Position numbers and translations under genes: made by a program
Source of the DNA: Azoarcus indigens
Lineage (GTDB): Bacteria > Pseudomonadota > Gammaproteobacteria > Burkholderiales > Rhodocyclaceae
Reading direction: 5' to 3'
Length of the DNA: 64,000 bases
Assembly (NCBI RefSeq): GCF_004361735.1
Contig: NZ_SNVV01000001.1
Location: 434,001 to 498,000, forward strand
Shown here: in pieces, positions 62,441-64,000 of the stretch
Numbering within the stretch: the stretch's first letter is position 1
Layout of the letters: each line of letters begins with the position of its first letter
Notes under the pieces: generated by a model
Told to the model about the DNA's origin: nothing
What the model saw: only the letters and a program-made list of their open reading frames with translations
Databases searched by the model: none

Positions 62441-63106
62441 TCAGTTGACGCTGCTGCCGTTGAAGGCGGTGATCGCGGTGCTGGAGATTTCGCCGAGGTT
62501 GGCGACGGTGAGCATCACCCCGGTGGTGGGCGACAGCCGCACCTTCTGCACCTGGCCGGTGATGCCGATGGCCGGCGTCTCCCCGCTGTCGGCGACCACG
62601 CTCATGGTGTAGCTGCCGGCCGGCAGGCCCAGCGCTTCCGGATCGATGGTGAAGGCCACCTCGCCCGGCGCGTGGGTACCCAGCTGCAGCTTGTAGGTGC
62701 TGCCGCCTTCGCCGGTGAGCACCAGCGTGGTCGCGGCGCTGGCATTGCCCAGGGTGAAGCTGCCGCTCACCGGCTCGCTGGACAGGTTGACCGTGTCGGT
62801 GGTGACGGTGACCTGGGAGCCGACCTGGCCACCCAGCGTCAGCACCTGCAGACTCTCCAGCATGGAGGCGGTGACGCCGCTCTGGCTCACCAGGTTCTGC
62901 AGCGCCTCCATCTGGCTCAGCTGGGTGAGCTGGCCGACGAACTCGCTCGGGTCGGTCGGCTCCAGCGGGTTCTGGTTCTTGATCTGCGCCACCAGCAGGG
63001 TGGTGAACAGCTCGGACGGGCTGTCGTCCGTCGAGCTCATGGTGATGGCAGACGACGAACTGCTGCCGGTGGTATTGCTGCCGTTGTTGCTTACCGCTGC
63101 GGTCAT
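62441..63106 (-). CDS. flgD: Flagellar hook capping protein FlgD
   Basis: Scaffold that caps the growing hook, 221 residues. The N-terminal ELFTTLLVAQIKNQNPLEPTDPSEFVGQLTQLSQMEALQN is the FlgD signature. The C-terminal half is a beta-sandwich with FTLGNASAATTLVL and a GQVQKVRLS end. It starts 2 bp after flgC. Confidence 0.95.
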   Translation of the reverse strand: MTAAVSNNGSNTTGSSSSSAITMSSTDDSPSELFTTLLVAQIKNQNPLEPTDPSEFVGQLTQLSQMEALQNLVSQSGVTASMLESLQVLTLGGQVGSQVTVTTDTVNLSSEPVSGSFTLGNASAATTLVLTGEGGSTYKLQLGTHAPGEVAFTIDPEALGLPAGSYTMSVVADSGETPAIGITGQVQKVRLSPTTGVMLTVANLGEISSTAITAFNGSSVN

Positions 63107-63108
63107 GA

Positions 63109-63525
63109 TCAGTTCTCTCCCAGCCTGAGCAGCGACTGCTGCATGGATTTCACCCGGCCCAGCACCTCGACGCTGGATTCGAAGGCACGCGAGGCGGCCA
63201 TCATGTCGGTCATCTCCGCCACCGAATTGACGTTGGGGTAGAACACCATGCCGTCCTCGTTCGCCAGCGGGTTGTCCGGCTCGTAGGCCTGGCGCAGCGG
63301 CTCGGTGCTCTCCACCACGTCCAGCACCTGCACGCGGGCGCCGGCCACCTGTTCGCCGCTGCGCTCGTAGATGGAGGCGAACACCGGCTTGCGCGCGCGG
63401 TAGGTCTCGTTCTCGGTGGCGGAGGCGGTCTGGGCGTTGGCGAGGTTGCTTGCCACCGTGTTCAGCCGCAGCGACTGGGCGGTCATCGCCGAGCCGGCAA
63501 TCTGCGCGATATTCCTGAATGACAT
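63109..63525 (-). CDS. flgC: Flagellar proximal rod protein FlgC
   Basis: 138-residue rod subunit. SFRNIAQIAGSAMTAQSLRLNTVASNLANAQT is the N-terminal rod motif, and YPNVNSVAEMTDMMAASRAFESSVEVLGRVKSMQ the C-terminal one. It starts 2 bp after flgB. Confidence 0.95.
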   Translation of the reverse strand: MSFRNIAQIAGSAMTAQSLRLNTVASNLANAQTASATENETYRARKPVFASIYERSGEQVAGARVQVLDVVESTEPLRQAYEPDNPLANEDGMVFYPNVNSVAEMTDMMAASRAFESSVEVLGRVKSMQQSLLRLGEN

Positions 63526-63527
63526 GT

Positions 63528-63887
63528 TTATTGCCCCTCTATGGCCTTGGCCAGGCCCTTGAGCTTCATGTTGAGAAAGGTCAGACTTGTCTGGAAATCC
63601 GAGGCGTTCTGCGAGAACTGCGCCTGTTCCGTCCCCAGCTCCACCGTGTTGCCGTCCTGCGTCGGGTTGTTCGGCAGGCGATACAGCAGTTCGGTGTCGG
63701 CGGTGCCCAGCGACAGCCCTTCCCCACCGGCCACCTGCCGCAGCGTTGCGGCGAAGTCGATGTCCCGCGCCTGGTAGCCGGGCGTGCTGTCGTTGGCGAT
63801 GTTGGATGCCAGGATCTTCGTCCGCTCCGCACGCAGCCGCAGCGCATCCGGATGCAGCCCCAAGGCCTTGTCGAAATTTATGCCCAT
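63528..63887 (-). CDS. flgB: Flagellar proximal rod protein FlgB
   Basis: 119-residue rod subunit and first gene of the flgBCDEFGHIJKL unit. LRLRAERTKILASNIANDSTPGYQARDIDF is the family motif, and the C-terminus is the expected rod helix. GAGG about seven bases upstream supports ATG 63887. The start codon overlaps that of the divergent flgA-like gene, so its promoter must lie within or beyond that gene. Confidence 0.95.
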   Translation of the reverse strand: MGINFDKALGLHPDALRLRAERTKILASNIANDSTPGYQARDIDFAATLRQVAGGEGLSLGTADTELLYRLPNNPTQDGNTVELGTEQAQFSQNASDFQTSLTFLNMKLKGLAKAIEGQ

Positions 63888-64000
63888 GCGTTTACCTCAT
63901 TCATCCCGCTTGTTCGAAGTCCTGCTCGGCCTGGCCTGCGCCAGCGCCCTGCCCGCCCTCGCCGCCAGCGAGGAACCAGTGGCTCGCGCCGCGCGCGAAT
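63886..64000 (+). CDS. flgA: Flagellar P-ring assembly chaperone FlgA, N-terminal part only
   Basis: About 38 residues are visible before the window ends. From ATG 63886 the product begins MRLPHSSRLFEVLLGLACAS and continues to ALPALAAS, a Sec signal peptide with basic n-region and cleavage near ALAA-S. An alternative ATG is at 63880. FlgA is commonly encoded divergently from flgB, which is the basis for the name. There is too little sequence for family motifs. Confidence 0.6.
   Translation, partial: MRLPHSSRLFEVLLGLACASALPALAASEEPVARAARE

Overview
The window reads as a chromosomal segment of a motile, respiring Betaproteobacterium, most likely a Rhodocyclales-type organism (Azoarcus/Thauera/Dechloromonas/Azospira relatives). 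This rests on gene order and protein character recalled from memory, not on a search. The pointers are a 14-gene nuo operon behind secG/tpiA, the ftsH-folP-glmM-pstSCAB block, dapB-carA-carB-greA, single-copy fur/recN/nadK/hrcA/hemH, a tmRNA with tag ANDERFALAA, and high GC. No insertion sequence, prophage, CRISPR array or rRNA was seen.

Layout. 1-1.7 kb: end of a cation-efflux transporter and an HDOD protein. 1.75-4.8 kb: a B12-dependent ribonucleotide reductase (nrdJ) behind a dense regulatory region with NrdR-like boxes, an 11-bp inverted repeat and a near-consensus FNR-type site. 4.9-20.1 kb (minus): complete nuoA-N for respiratory complex I, with a NUDIX hydrolase at its tail whose ribosome-binding region is a 13-nt homopolymer. 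20.2-21.5 kb: tRNA-Leu(GAG), secG, tpiA. 21.6-30.3 kb (minus): pstSCAB phosphate import, glmM, folP, ftsH, rlmE. 30.4-37.4 kb: yhbY (plus), then greA, carB, carA, dapB, bamE (minus), with a promoter/terminator leader before carA that looks like an attenuator. 37.5-43.2 kb: fur, recN, nadK, hrcA, hemH and a small membrane protein. 43.3-49.5 kb: an EF-hand protein, a Ser/Thr kinase with a cyclic-nucleotide-binding-like domain, an amidohydrolase, an OmpA-family protein, ubiG and gph. 49.5-49.9 kb: tmRNA. 50.2-53.8 kb: a beta-CASP metallo-hydrolase, an alpha/beta hydrolase and a CheX-like DUF3334-type protein. 54-64 kb (minus): flgB-L plus an unnamed hook-associated-like gene, with flgA starting divergently at the right edge.

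Most of the window is conserved housekeeping. The points most worth a second look are: the CheX-like protein (53068-53760) with an E-x-x-N motif and a FliM-like tail beside the flagellar operon; the unnamed flagellar gene after flgL (54007-55068); the attenuator-like carA leader; the redox/NrdR-type control region of nrdJ; the poly-C tract before the NUDIX gene; the isolated 18-bp palindrome at 51.83 kb; and the overlapping flgA/flgB start codons.
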